DNA of 64,000 nucleotides, taken from NCBI GenBank assembly GCA_018889975.1, contig CP076546.1, forward strand, positions 496,001 to 560,000, in the 5' to 3' direction. Both the position numbers and the translations under genes were made by a program. The notes beneath the pieces are model-generated. The model ran no database searches, was not told where the DNA came from, and was given only the letters and a program-made list of their open reading frames with translations. Position 1 is the first letter of the stretch. The number at the start of each line of letters is the position of its first letter. This document shows positions 16,376 to 25,815 of this stretch, one piece after another. Source of the stretch: Bacillus sp. NP157. Its GTDB lineage: Bacteria; Pseudomonadota; Gammaproteobacteria; Xanthomonadales; Rhodanobacteraceae.

Positions 16376-17134
16376 ATGTCGTATCGGTTCCTGTTCGGCC
16401 TCGCACTCTGTGCCGTCGCGCTGGCGGCGCCCGCGCAAACGCGCATCCTGCTTCCCGACCATCCCAGCGCCGACCAGCGTGCCGACATCGAGCAGCGGCT
16501 CAACGACTGGCCATTGCTCGCGCGCTTCGCGAAGGACAACGCCACGTATCCGCCGCTGAAGCCGGGCGAGAAGCGGGTCATCTTCATGGGTGATTCAATC
16601 ACGGACTTCTGGGGCCGCCCGGTCGGCGAATTCTTCCCCGGCAAGGGTTACATCAACCGCGGCATCAGTGGGCAGACCACGCCGCAGATGCTGGTGCGTT
16701 TCCGCGCGGACGTGATCGCGCTGAAGCCGACGGTGGTGGTGATCCTCGCCGGCACCAACGACATTGCCGGGAACACCGGCGCCTCGTCGCTGCAGATGAT
16801 CGAAGACAACCTGATGACGATGAGCGAGCTGGCGAAGGCGCACGGTATCCACGTGGTCATCGCCAACCTGCTGCCGATCAGCGACTACGTCGATGCGACG
16901 TCCAGCCAGCGACGTCCGCCGGCCACGATCAGCGCGCTGAACCGCTGGATCAAGGATTACACCGCGCGCGAGCATCTCGGTTACATCGACTACTTCGCGG
17001 CCACCGTCGACTCGAAGGGCCAGCTGCGCGCCGACCTCAGCGACGACGGCCTGCATCCCAACGCCGCCGGCTACCGCGTGATGGCCCCCCTGGCGCAAAA
17101 GGCCATCGACGCCACCCTGGCGAGTCCCCTGTAG
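16376..17134 (+). CDS. SGNH/GDSL hydrolase, secreted
   Basis: 252-aa lipase/esterase-like hydrolase with a cleavable signal peptide (likely cut after APA, residue 20). Block I FMGDSITDFW holds catalytic Ser74; block III is AGTNDIAGN; block V, LSDDGLHPNAAGY, has the Asp and His. The family removes acyl or acetyl groups from lipids, glycans or peptidoglycan; the substrate here is unknown. The TAG stop codon is provided by the GTAG head of a REP, so the last coding bases run into the repeat. Confidence 0.9.
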   Translation: MSYRFLFGLALCAVALAAPAQTRILLPDHPSADQRADIEQRLNDWPLLARFAKDNATYPPLKPGEKRVIFMGDSITDFWGRPVGEFFPGKGYINRGISGQTTPQMLVRFRADVIALKPTVVVILAGTNDIAGNTGASSLQMIEDNLMTMSELAKAHGIHVVIANLLPISDYVDATSSQRRPPATISALNRWIKDYTAREHLGYIDYFAATVDSKGQLRADLSDDGLHPNAAGYRVMAPLAQKAIDATLASPL

Positions 17135-17152
17135 GAGCGCGCCTGCGCGCGA
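17131..17152 (+). repeat. GTAG-type REP; supplies hydrolase stop codon
   Basis: Full 22-bp REP. Bases 17132-17134 (TAG) are the stop codon of the SGNH hydrolase gene. Confidence 0.92.
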
Positions 17153-17181
17153 TAAGCGCCTGACGCAATTCGTCCCCACTT

Positions 17182-17197
17182 TTAGGACTACTCCTAA
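17182..17197 (+). promoter_or_regulatory. Inverted-repeat operator candidate
   Basis: Perfect dyad TTAGGA-CTAC-TCCTAA. A TAGCAT at 17221-17226 could be a -10; the dyad centre would then be about 43 bp upstream of the transcription start, a place usual for activators overlapping the -35. Its shape is like sites of NarL/LuxR-type regulators. Confidence 0.45.
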
Positions 17198-17313
17198 TCC
17201 AGTCCATGCGCGGGGCTCGCTAGCATTTGCGGGTCTCGCGACAGCCTGTCCGTCCACGCGCCCGCACCACGGTCAGGTTTCTTTCCCCGGGCGCGCATGG
17301 ACAGGATTAACTC

Positions 17314-18087
17314 ATGGAACGCTTCAGCCAGACCGCGGCGACCGTCGTCGTGGCCCTTGTGGCGACTTTTGCATTAAGCGCATGTAACGCGGCCAATCCA
17401 CTGGTGGCGAAAGCCCAGCGCGATCACGAGGCGAAGGTCGCTGCCATCCCCAAGTGCGGCAAGAAGCTCGGCAGCCTCTCCGTCGTTGAGCCGGAGGGCG
17501 GCGTGCACTGGTGGACCGGCCAGCAACTTCCGTCGCCGACCAAGCTCATCAAGGTTTTCGTGGCGAAGTCCGGCTGCTTCACGCTGGTCGACCGCGGCAT
17601 GGGCATGGGCGCCGCCATGCATGAGCGCTCGCTATCCGCGAACGGCGAACTGCGCGGTGGCTCGAACGTCGGCAAGGGCCAGGTCAAGGCCGCCGACTAT
17701 GTGCTGGTGCCCGACCTCGTTTCGAGCAACCGCGATGCCGGTGGCGCTGGCGTTGGTGCAATGCTCGGCGGCCTGCTCGGCGGCCAGGCCGGGCGCCTGG
17801 CAAGCAACGTCAAGCTGAGCTCGAAGACCGCGGACGTCACGCTCACGATCACCGACGTGCGCTCGTCGGAGCAAGTCGCGCTGACCGAGGGGCATGGCGA
17901 AAAGAACGACCTGGGCTTCGGCGCCAGTGGTGGCCTTTGGGGCTCGGAAGCGGAAGGGCGCGCGGCCGTGGGTGCCTACGCGAACACCACCCAGGGCCAG
18001 GTCATCACCATGGCCTACCTCGACGCCTATACGAAGCTCGTGGACGAACTCGGTGGCCTTGCCGCCAACGCATCCGCCGCGAAGTAA
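17314..18087 (+). CDS. CsgG/HfaB-like lipoprotein
   Basis: 257-aa predicted lipoprotein with lipobox LSAC (Cys24). The body resembles the CsgG/TolB-N-type fold: a KVFVAKSGCFTLVDRG segment, an ADYVLVPDLV strand and a Gly-rich stretch (about 146-162, GVGAMLGGLLGGQ) that could be membrane-interacting. CsgG proteins form outer-membrane secretion pores, but stand-alone relatives have unknown roles. It has its own upstream region with a dyad operator candidate and is followed by the DUF4132 operon in the same direction. Confidence 0.7.
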   Translation: MERFSQTAATVVVALVATFALSACNAANPLVAKAQRDHEAKVAAIPKCGKKLGSLSVVEPEGGVHWWTGQQLPSPTKLIKVFVAKSGCFTLVDRGMGMGAAMHERSLSANGELRGGSNVGKGQVKAADYVLVPDLVSSNRDAGGAGVGAMLGGLLGGQAGRLASNVKLSSKTADVTLTITDVRSSEQVALTEGHGEKNDLGFGASGGLWGSEAEGRAAVGAYANTTQGQVITMAYLDAYTKLVDELGGLAANASAAK

Positions 18088-18140
18088 AGGGCGGCAGGCG
18101 TGCGCCTCGCGCGATGCGGGGAGCGCGCCTGTCGCAGTTT

Positions 18141-18164
18141 TTGACATCTGATTCGGCTATCGTT
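18141..18164 (+). promoter_or_regulatory. Possible promoter of the DUF4132-MoxR-VWA operon
   Basis: A consensus -35 TTGACA at 18141-18146 lies in the 121-bp gap before the operon. The only TATA-like word (TATCGT, 18159-18164) is too close (12 bp) for a standard sigma70 promoter, so this is only a candidate. Confidence 0.25.
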
Positions 18165-18208
18165 GGCGCCGGGGTGAGGTCTTCCGAGGCTTCGTACAGG
18201 GGTTGGCT

Positions 18209-21200
18209 GTGCTGAAATGGATTGGCAAGGTCCTGGGCGGTGGCGGCGCGTCCGCGTCCGCGGTCGAACAGGAGAACGGCGTGTGGCTGCGCGCGCTCAC
18301 GGCGTGGCTCTCGGCTCGCGAACGGCAGCCCAACGATCCGCTGGCGCGCGACACCGCGGCGGCGATCGCGGCCTTCGTTGCCGAGGGCAAGGATCCCTCG
18401 CTGCTCGACCGGCTGGCCGCCGATGGCGCGGTGGGCAATGCGCTGGGCACCCTGCGCGGCCAGTTCACCGGCATGACCATGGGCGGCGGCCCGGAGCAGG
18501 CCACGCTCGAGGCGGCCCGCGCCCTGTACGCCACGGTGGACGCCCCGGCCGAGACGATGCTGCGCTGGGCGCGCGTGCTGGAAGCCAGCGTGATCCAGCC
18601 GAGCCGCCAGCGCGGTGGCCAGACGCCTTTCATGCTGGACATGCCCGACCACAGCCACTGGACCGAGCTGCTCGTGGCCCACGCCTGCGGCTGCGCACTG
18701 AACCAGTTCAGCGAACGCTTCGCATCACCGAGCGCCCTGACCCACGACCTGCTCGACGCCATGGCGGTCGCGGCCGGGCAGCCGCCGGGAACCCTGCTCG
18801 TCGCCACCTTTTCCATGCCGGTGGGCCGCTGGGGCATGCACCGCTACCGGGCCCTGGCCGTGGTCGCCCTTGGCGGCTATGCGGATGCCCTCGTGCGCCA
18901 TGCCGAGCGACTGCGCCCGCTGATGTCCTCGAGCGATCCGGACCAGCGGGCACACATGATCGGGCTGCTCGACAAGGGCGACGCCCGTGCGTCCGAAGCG
19001 CTGGCCGGCATCCTGGCCGAGTGGGCCACCGCGCCGTCCCGCGCCCTGCGCAGCGCGGCGCAGCCGCTTGCCGTTCGCGCCGGCACGGCGATCATCGAAC
19101 CGCTGCTTGCCATCGCACGCGGCGGCAAGCCCGACAACCGCGCGTTCGCCCTGCGCCTGCTGTGGATGATCGGCGAGGGCGACGAAGCGCGTCGCGACGA
19201 GCTGCGCGAACTGGCCGGCGCCGACAAGGCCGCGTCGGTGCGCGCGCTGCTGGACGAGTGGGCCAGCGGGGCCGGCAGCGTGGACATGCCCGATGCCTTC
19301 GCAGTCGAGGTGCCGGTGATCGACTGGTCGTGCCCGCCGGGTGTCGACGCGCGCATCGACCGCCTGTTTGCCGAGGTCAACGCGCGGATCGACGCCGGTA
19401 ACCGGCAGCGCATGGACTACTACCAGAAGTCGACGGCCGGGCAGAAGGTGAGCTGGAAGCCGTGGCAGGAGCCGTTGTTCGCCCCGAAGCAGGTCGCCGC
19501 GCTGAAGCAGGCGTTCCGCCAGCCGCCGGTCCCGTCGGAACCGCATGATCGCGGTGGCCGCCAGGGCATGGCCCAGCTCAACCTGCAGCTCAACGCGTAC
19601 GCGACCTGGGACGGCGTCACACCGGCCGAGATCTATCGGATCTTCGCCTTCTTCGGCAGCGCAGCGGGTGCCAACGGCACGCTCGACCACGGCGCACAGG
19701 CCGCCTTCAACGCCATGCAGCGGCACTCGGGGCGCCCCGGCCTGCTCGAGATCGCGGTGATGGGCGAGGCCTTCGGCGCGCCTGCGGAAGGCCTTCTGCG
19801 CAACATCGCGTCGTGGTCGCCGTTCGCTACCGAATGGCCGGCCGAGGCCGTGTGGCCGTACATGGCAAGGCACCTGCACGCCGCGGCGGACTTCCTGCGC
19901 AACGCACCGCGCGACGCCAACGGCTATTGGTTCCGCCGGCCGCCGCTGTACCGCGCACTGGCCACGTTGCCGGTCACGCCGGCACTGATCGTGAACACCC
20001 TGTACGAAGTGGCGCTGGGGACGGCGAAGGCCGACCGCCTGCTCGCGCAGGATGCCCTGGGCAACCTGCCGGACAAGGAAATCCGGATCATCGCGGCGCT
20101 GTCCGACGGCAAGGCCGAGGTGCGCGCGGTGGCGGCGACCTGGCTCGGCCGCCTGCGCCATGCGCCGGCGATCGCGCCGCTTGCCACGGCGGTGGCGCGC
20201 GAGAAGCACGACGTCGCCAAGGGCGCCATGCTCGATGCCTTGCAGGTGCTGGGCGAACCGGTCGAACGTTTCCTCAATCGCGATGCGCTCGCAAGCGAGG
20301 CGGCGAAATCGCTGGCCAAGGGCTTGCCGAAGGATCTCGATGCCTTCCCCTGGGACGCGATCCCCGCCGTACGCTGGGCCGACACCGGCGACGCCGTGCC
20401 GGCCGACGTGCTGCGCTGGATGATCGCCCAGGCGGTGAAGCAGAAAACCCCGGAACCCAACGCGGTGCTGCGCAAATACTGCGCGATGTTCGAGCCACGC
20501 GATCGCGAACGTTTCGGCCAGTTCGTCCTCGACGCGTGGATCGCCGAAGACCTGCGGCCGATCGATGCCGATGTAGCGATGCGGCGCGCGGCGAACTCGG
20601 CGCGGCAGACGGCGGCCTTCCTCAAGCAATACCCGCAACACGCCCAGGAGCACCGCTTCGCCGGCAAGACCGAACAGGAGATCTACACGGCGATGTTGCC
20701 CGCGGCCATGCGCGAACCCAGGGGTTCCGCCGCGTCGAGCAAAGGCATGCTGGCGGTGGCCGCGGCCTGTGCGGGTGGCAACGCCGCCGATTCGGCGGGA
20801 CGCTATCTCAAGGAGTACTACGGAACGCGTGCGTCACAGGGCAAGTCGCTGATCGCCATGCTGGCGTGGATCGAGCACCCGTCCGCCATCCAGCTGATGC
20901 TCTCCATCGGCAGCCGCTTCCGGACCAAGAGCTTCCAGGAAGAAGCCTCGCGCCAGGCACGCGCGCTGGCTGATCGCAATGACTGGACGCTCGACGAACT
21001 CGCCGACCGCACCGTCCCGACCGCCGGCTTCGACGAAGAGGGCAACCTCGAGCTTTCCTACGGCGAGCGCGTGTTCGTGGCACGCCTGCTGGCCGGCCTG
21101 CAGCTGGAACTGCGCAGCCCGGACGGCAAGGTCATCAAGTCGTTGCCTAACCCACGCCAGGACGACGACGCCGAGCAGGTCAAGGCGAGCAAGCAAAGCT

Positions 21201-21976
21201 GGGCTGCCGCGAAGAAGTCGTTGAAGTCGGTGGTCGACCTGCAGTCCGAGCGCCTTTACGAAGCCCTTTGCACGGAACGCGAGTGGCGCTTCGCCGACTG
21301 GGATCGTTATTTCAACCGCCATGCCGTGATGGGCCAGCTCATCCGTCGCCTGGCGTGGACCGAGATCGTCGACGGCGCGGTCGCTCGCGTGTTCCGTCCG
21401 CTCGATGATGGCACGCTGACCGACGTGGACGACGAGGCCGTGACGCTCGACGACGAGGCCCGCGTACGCATCGCGCATGACTCGCTGCTGGCGGCGGACG
21501 TGGTCGATGCCTGGTCGGCGCACTTCGCCGATTACGAGGTGGCGCCCCTGTTCCAGCAGTTCGGCAAGGGCTCGTATCGACTGGACGCGGCGAACCGTGG
21601 CGCGACGTCGATCAAGGATTTCGAAGGACACCTCACCGAAACCTTCCCGCTGCGTGGCCGCATGAGCAAGCTGGGTTACGTGCGTGGGCCCACGGAAGAC
21701 GGTGGCTGGTTCAGCACCTACGTGAAGCGGTTCCCCACGCTGAACATCACGGCGCACATCCATTTCACCGGTAACCCGTTGCCGGAGACGAACCGCACCG
21801 TAGCCTTCGAGGCGTTGTCGTTCACCCATGTTCCCGCCGAGAACGCCCCGGCCGCCGAGATGTCGCTGGGCCAGGTGCCCGCCATCCTGCTGTCGGAGTG
21901 CTACAACGACCTGCGCCTGGCGGCGGCCGATGGCCCCGGTTACGACGCGGACTGGAAAAAGAAGAGCGAATACTGA
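18209..21976 (+). CDS. DUF4132 protein (YehI/MolR-like), long paralogue
   Basis: Very large soluble protein, 1255 aa, with the DUF4132 domain in the C-terminal part. The N-terminal and middle parts are rich in Ala/Leu helices of HEAT-like repeat appearance (for example RAVAATWLGRLRHAPAIAPL near residue 645). The C-terminal half has DELADRTVPTAGFDEEGNLE, nearly identical to a segment of the next gene, so the two are paralogues. E. coli YehI, of similar size, belongs to this family; no biochemical function is established. GTG 18209 is chosen with AGGGG upstream; TTG 18203 is the alternative. It is first gene of a six-gene operon with MoxR, DUF5682, VWA and SWIM genes. Confidence 0.85.
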   Translation: MLKWIGKVLGGGGASASAVEQENGVWLRALTAWLSARERQPNDPLARDTAAAIAAFVAEGKDPSLLDRLAADGAVGNALGTLRGQFTGMTMGGGPEQATLEAARALYATVDAPAETMLRWARVLEASVIQPSRQRGGQTPFMLDMPDHSHWTELLVAHACGCALNQFSERFASPSALTHDLLDAMAVAAGQPPGTLLVATFSMPVGRWGMHRYRALAVVALGGYADALVRHAERLRPLMSSSDPDQRAHMIGLLDKGDARASEALAGILAEWATAPSRALRSAAQPLAVRAGTAIIEPLLAIARGGKPDNRAFALRLLWMIGEGDEARRDELRELAGADKAASVRALLDEWASGAGSVDMPDAFAVEVPVIDWSCPPGVDARIDRLFAEVNARIDAGNRQRMDYYQKSTAGQKVSWKPWQEPLFAPKQVAALKQAFRQPPVPSEPHDRGGRQGMAQLNLQLNAYATWDGVTPAEIYRIFAFFGSAAGANGTLDHGAQAAFNAMQRHSGRPGLLEIAVMGEAFGAPAEGLLRNIASWSPFATEWPAEAVWPYMARHLHAAADFLRNAPRDANGYWFRRPPLYRALATLPVTPALIVNTLYEVALGTAKADRLLAQDALGNLPDKEIRIIAALSDGKAEVRAVAATWLGRLRHAPAIAPLATAVAREKHDVAKGAMLDALQVLGEPVERFLNRDALASEAAKSLAKGLPKDLDAFPWDAIPAVRWADTGDAVPADVLRWMIAQAVKQKTPEPNAVLRKYCAMFEPRDRERFGQFVLDAWIAEDLRPIDADVAMRRAANSARQTAAFLKQYPQHAQEHRFAGKTEQEIYTAMLPAAMREPRGSAASSKGMLAVAAACAGGNAADSAGRYLKEYYGTRASQGKSLIAMLAWIEHPSAIQLMLSIGSRFRTKSFQEEASRQARALADRNDWTLDELADRTVPTAGFDEEGNLELSYGERVFVARLLAGLQLELRSPDGKVIKSLPNPRQDDDAEQVKASKQSWAAAKKSLKSVVDLQSERLYEALCTEREWRFADWDRYFNRHAVMGQLIRRLAWTEIVDGAVARVFRPLDDGTLTDVDDEAVTLDDEARVRIAHDSLLAADVVDAWSAHFADYEVAPLFQQFGKGSYRLDAANRGATSIKDFEGHLTETFPLRGRMSKLGYVRGPTEDGGWFSTYVKRFPTLNITAHIHFTGNPLPETNRTVAFEALSFTHVPAENAPAAEMSLGQVPAILLSECYNDLRLAAADGPGYDADWKKKSEY

Positions 21977-21985
21977 GGTGATGGC

Positions 21986-24709
21986 ATGAGTGTCATGGAA
22001 GAGACCGTGGCGACAGCCGCCCCGCGCGCGGACTGGTCGCGCCCACTCGACGCCGAGGGCGCGGCACGCATCGACCGCTTCGCCGCTGCCGTGGCCGCCG
22101 GTGCCGAACGGCTCGATGCCGAGGCCCGTGCGCGCGAGGCCGATTGGTGCGAACGACACCCGTCGTACGTGCCCTCGCCGTCGGTGCCCAGGCCGCGCCT
22201 GCTGGCCGCCGAGGTGCAGGCATTGAAGGATGCGGTGGGCCGCTGGCCGCTGCAGGAAGGCCCGGGCGTGGCGATCGCCGCGCGGACCGGTCGCCACGGC
22301 GGCGTGCATTGGCACATGAAGGACGCCCTGGTGGCGTATGCCGCGGAGCCCGGCGTGTCGATCGTCGATGTCGTCCGGCTCCACGAATTGCTCGACCTGC
22401 CACGCACGATGGCCATCCTGCACTTCCCGGCCGGGCTCGGCGCGGCGTTCGAGGTGTTGCGGGAGCGCGGCGCGGTCCATTCCCTGCTCGACGTGGCGCC
22501 CGCGTGCGACGACGTCAGCCTGGGCGCGGAGTACGTCGTGCCCGGCCTGGTCGGCACGGGCTTCGCCCTGCGCAACGAATTCGCTCGTGACTGGCCCGAC
22601 GAGGCCGTCGTTCCCTACCTGGAAACCCAGGTGCCGTTCCTTGCGGCGATGGTCTATCGCACCTCCGACGAATTGCACATGCGGCGCACCGACGCGATCA
22701 GCTTCGTCTACCGCGTGCCGGTCTTCGATCCCGTGTTGCAGGCGGTCGCCGACGACCTCTGCTTCGCCTCGCAACCGATCGTGCGCGAACATGCACAAGG
22801 CCTGCGTGCGACCCGGCCCGGCGCGGTCGCGCTGGCACTAGGGGGGCTGGCCCACGCCCAGCCGGACAAGCGCCTCATGGCGGCGCGCTGGCTTGGCAAG
22901 CTCGGCGATGCGGACGCTGCCGTCGGGCCGCTGCACGCTGCCCTGGCCAGCGAGACGCTCGACCTGCAGCGCGGCGCGATGCTCGACGCCCTGGTCGCGC
23001 TGGGCGCATCGATCGACCGCTACGTGGATCGCGATGCGCTTGCGGCCGATGCGAAGCGTGGCCTCGCCCGCGGCGTACCGAAAGACATCGGCTTCTTCCG
23101 CTACGACCTGCTGCCGGCCGTGCGCTGGGAAGACACCGGTGACGCCGTGCCGCCGGATACGCTGCGCTGGCTGATGGTGCAGGCCCTGAAGCGCAGGAAG
23201 ACCGAGCCCGACGCCGCGCTGCGCTACTTCTGCGCCGGGTTCGATCCCGCCGGCCGCGCTGCGTTTGCCCGCTTCATCATGGAAGGCTGGATCGTCGAAG
23301 ACACACGGACGCCGTCGCACGATGAAGCGCTGGCCTGGGCCGACCAACGCGTCGCGGAGCGCAAGGCCGCCCGGCCGAACACGCCGGCCGAGACGCTCGA
23401 GGCGAACCATCGACAGGCCTACGCCGCATACCGGCGACGCCTGCCCGAGCACACCGCCGCCAGCAAGGGGCTGTTCGCCCTGGTCGGCGCCTGTGCTGAT
23501 GGGTCGATCGCCATGCCGCTGGCGCGATACATGAAGCGCTACCACCGGCCGCGCAAGACCATCATGCCGCACCTCCTGTCGGTGCTTGCCCAGGTGCCCG
23601 AGGCGCCGGCACTCCAGCTGCTGTTGTCGATCGGCACGCAGACCGGCGCGCCGCGCGTGCAGGCCAGGGCCGCCGAACTGGCCGATGCGCTCGCCGAACG
23701 GCAGGGCTGGACGGTGGAGGAGCTCGCCGATCGCTCGGTGCCGACGGCCGGTTTCGACGACGACGGGCGCCAGGAGTTTTCCTACGGTCCACGCCACGTC
23801 GTGGCCGAGCTGACGCCCGGTCTCGGCATCGTCCTGCGCAACAGCGACGGCAAGGTGCTGAAGGCGATGCCGGCGGCACGCGTGGACGACGATGCCGAGG
23901 CGGTGAAGGATGCGAAGCGTTCGCTCAAGGTCATCCGCGAGATGCTCGGGCAGGTCGCCTCGCTGCAGGCGGCGCGCCTGCGCGCATCGACATGGACGGG
24001 GCGCGACTGGTCCTGCGCCGAATGGGACGCGCTGATCCATCGGCATGCCGTGCTGCGCCACCTGGCGCGACGGATCGTCTGGGCCGCGGTCGGTCCCGGC
24101 GGTGCCACGCTGCCGTTCCGCCCGCTGGGCGACGGCACGCTGACGGATGCGGACGATAACGCGGTGCTGCTGCCAGCGGACGCGCGCATCATGGTCGCGA
24201 CCGATGCGTTGCTCGGCGAAGCCGGTGTCACCCAGTGGCAGGCCCACCTGGCGGACTACGCGGTGCAGCCGGCATGGCCCCAGCTCGGCCAGCCCTTGCA
24301 CGCGCCACGCGCCGACATGCCGGATCGGTTCTGCATGGATGACTTCAGCGGCCACATGGTGGGCGCGTGGGCCCTGCGCAGCCGGATGTCCGCGCTGGGC
24401 TTTCGCCGCCTGGCTACTTACGGCCATGACACCTCGGCGCACTTCCACAAGCTGCTGCCCGGGACGCACTACATCGTGCAGGTGAGGGCGACCGACCACG
24501 GCCCCGACGAGGGTGACGTGGAGGTCACGCTGGTTTCGATGAGCGTGTCGCGCCACGATGGCCGCGGCCATCCCGTCGGCGCGCTCGATGTGCACGCGAT
24601 GCCGCCGGCGCTGTACAGCTACTGTTTCGAACTCTTCCGCACGCTCGCCGACGACGGTACCGGTTACCGCGACGACTGGCGCAAGGTCACCTGGATGGAA
24701 AAGCCCTGA
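21986..24709 (+). CDS. DUF4132 protein, short paralogue
   Basis: 907-aa paralogue of the preceding protein, about 350 residues shorter at the N-terminal side. Shared segments are colinear: an AVRWEDTGDAVPPDTLRWLM stretch matches AVRWADTGDAVPADVLRWMI of the longer protein, and EELADRSVPTAGFDDDGRQE matches its C-terminal motif. The start is ATG 21986, 9 bp after the upstream stop, with GAGGTG as ribosome binding site. Its last base overlaps the MoxR start codon (TGATG). No catalytic signature is seen. Tandem duplication followed by divergence and loss of part of the repeat domain is the simplest origin. Confidence 0.85.
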   Translation: MSVMEETVATAAPRADWSRPLDAEGAARIDRFAAAVAAGAERLDAEARAREADWCERHPSYVPSPSVPRPRLLAAEVQALKDAVGRWPLQEGPGVAIAARTGRHGGVHWHMKDALVAYAAEPGVSIVDVVRLHELLDLPRTMAILHFPAGLGAAFEVLRERGAVHSLLDVAPACDDVSLGAEYVVPGLVGTGFALRNEFARDWPDEAVVPYLETQVPFLAAMVYRTSDELHMRRTDAISFVYRVPVFDPVLQAVADDLCFASQPIVREHAQGLRATRPGAVALALGGLAHAQPDKRLMAARWLGKLGDADAAVGPLHAALASETLDLQRGAMLDALVALGASIDRYVDRDALAADAKRGLARGVPKDIGFFRYDLLPAVRWEDTGDAVPPDTLRWLMVQALKRRKTEPDAALRYFCAGFDPAGRAAFARFIMEGWIVEDTRTPSHDEALAWADQRVAERKAARPNTPAETLEANHRQAYAAYRRRLPEHTAASKGLFALVGACADGSIAMPLARYMKRYHRPRKTIMPHLLSVLAQVPEAPALQLLLSIGTQTGAPRVQARAAELADALAERQGWTVEELADRSVPTAGFDDDGRQEFSYGPRHVVAELTPGLGIVLRNSDGKVLKAMPAARVDDDAEAVKDAKRSLKVIREMLGQVASLQAARLRASTWTGRDWSCAEWDALIHRHAVLRHLARRIVWAAVGPGGATLPFRPLGDGTLTDADDNAVLLPADARIMVATDALLGEAGVTQWQAHLADYAVQPAWPQLGQPLHAPRADMPDRFCMDDFSGHMVGAWALRSRMSALGFRRLATYGHDTSAHFHKLLPGTHYIVQVRATDHGPDEGDVEVTLVSMSVSRHDGRGHPVGALDVHAMPPALYSYCFELFRTLADDGTGYRDDWRKVTWMEKP

Positions 24710-25809
24710 TGACGTCCCCGACGATGCCGATGCTGCGTGCGCCCGCGACGCTGACCTATGCCGATGAGCTGCTGCGCCTGGCCGACGGCGACAGGGGTGC
24801 CCGGCCCCCGGGCTGGCGTCTGTCGCCACGCGCCGTGCGTGCCTTCGTCATCGGCGACGCGAAGCTCGGGATCCGGCGCAAGTTCCACGGCGACGATGCG
24901 CTGGTCGACCGCTGCGTGGTGACGCTGATGAGCAACCGCGGCCTGCTGCTGGTCGGCGAACCCGGCACGGCGAAATCGATGCTGTCGGAGCTGTTCGCCG
25001 CGGCGATTTCCGGCGATGCGTCGCATACGGTGCAGGGGACGGCGGGTACCACCGAAGACCAGGTGACCTATTCGTGGAACTACGCGCTGCTGCTGGCGGA
25101 AGGTCCCTCGGTGCGGGCCCTTGTCCGTGGCCCGATGTACAACGCCATGCGCGGCGGCACGATCTGTCGATTCGAAGAAATCACCCGTGTGCAGCCCGAG
25201 ATCCAGGACAGCCTGATCGGCCTGATGTCGGACAAGGTGTTGCGCGTGCCCGAGCTGGACGGCGACGAATCCACCGTGCACGCGGCGCCGGGATTCAACG
25301 TGCTGGCCACGGCCAACCTGCGCGACCGCGGCGTGCACGAAATGTCCAGCGCGCTGAAGCGCCGTTTCAACTTCGAGACCGTGCGACCGATCAATGACCG
25401 GCGCATGGAGCTGCAGCTGGTGCGCGACCAGACCGAGGCATTGCTGCGCCAGGGCGGGGTGGATGCGACGATGGAACTGGACGTGGTCGAGCTGCTGGTG
25501 ACGGCGTTCCATGACCTGCGCAGTGGCGTGACCGCCGAGGGCACCGTGATCGACAAGCCGACGGCGGTGATGTCGTCGGCCGAGGCCGTGGCCGTGGGTT
25601 ACGCCGCGGCGCTGGATGCGCATTATTTCGGCGATGGCGACGTCGGTGGCGAGCACGTGGCCCGGCAGCTGATCGGCACGGTGTTGAAGGACAACCCCGA
25701 AGATGGCGGCAAGCTGCGGCATTACTTCGACGTGGTGGTGAAGCGTCGCGCCGAACACGCCGGCCAGTGGCGGCGGATGCTCGGCGCCCGCCGCGAGCTG
25801 GAACGCTAA
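24709..25809 (+). CDS. MoxR-family AAA+ ATPase (YehL-like)
   Basis: 366-aa AAA+ ATPase. Walker A is GEPGTAKS (residues 83-90, Lys89), Walker B is CRFEEI with Glu156-Glu157, and a sensor/arginine-finger segment reads SSALKRRFNFE. MoxR ATPases act as chaperones that remodel or assemble complexes together with a VWA partner, and a VWA gene lies two genes downstream. It overlaps the previous gene by 1 bp. E. coli YehL is the matching protein in the yeh locus. Confidence 0.93.
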   Translation: MTSPTMPMLRAPATLTYADELLRLADGDRGARPPGWRLSPRAVRAFVIGDAKLGIRRKFHGDDALVDRCVVTLMSNRGLLLVGEPGTAKSMLSELFAAAISGDASHTVQGTAGTTEDQVTYSWNYALLLAEGPSVRALVRGPMYNAMRGGTICRFEEITRVQPEIQDSLIGLMSDKVLRVPELDGDESTVHAAPGFNVLATANLRDRGVHEMSSALKRRFNFETVRPINDRRMELQLVRDQTEALLRQGGVDATMELDVVELLVTAFHDLRSGVTAEGTVIDKPTAVMSSAEAVAVGYAAALDAHYFGDGDVGGEHVARQLIGTVLKDNPEDGGKLRHYFDVVVKRRAEHAGQWRRMLGARRELER

Positions 25810-25815
25810 GCCCGC

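Noticed and set aside
14107-17134. Secondary-metabolite cluster around the monooxygenase
   Set aside because: Neighbours (phosphatase-like, zinc-binding membrane protein, SGNH hydrolase) show no biosynthetic core enzyme, carrier or exporter.
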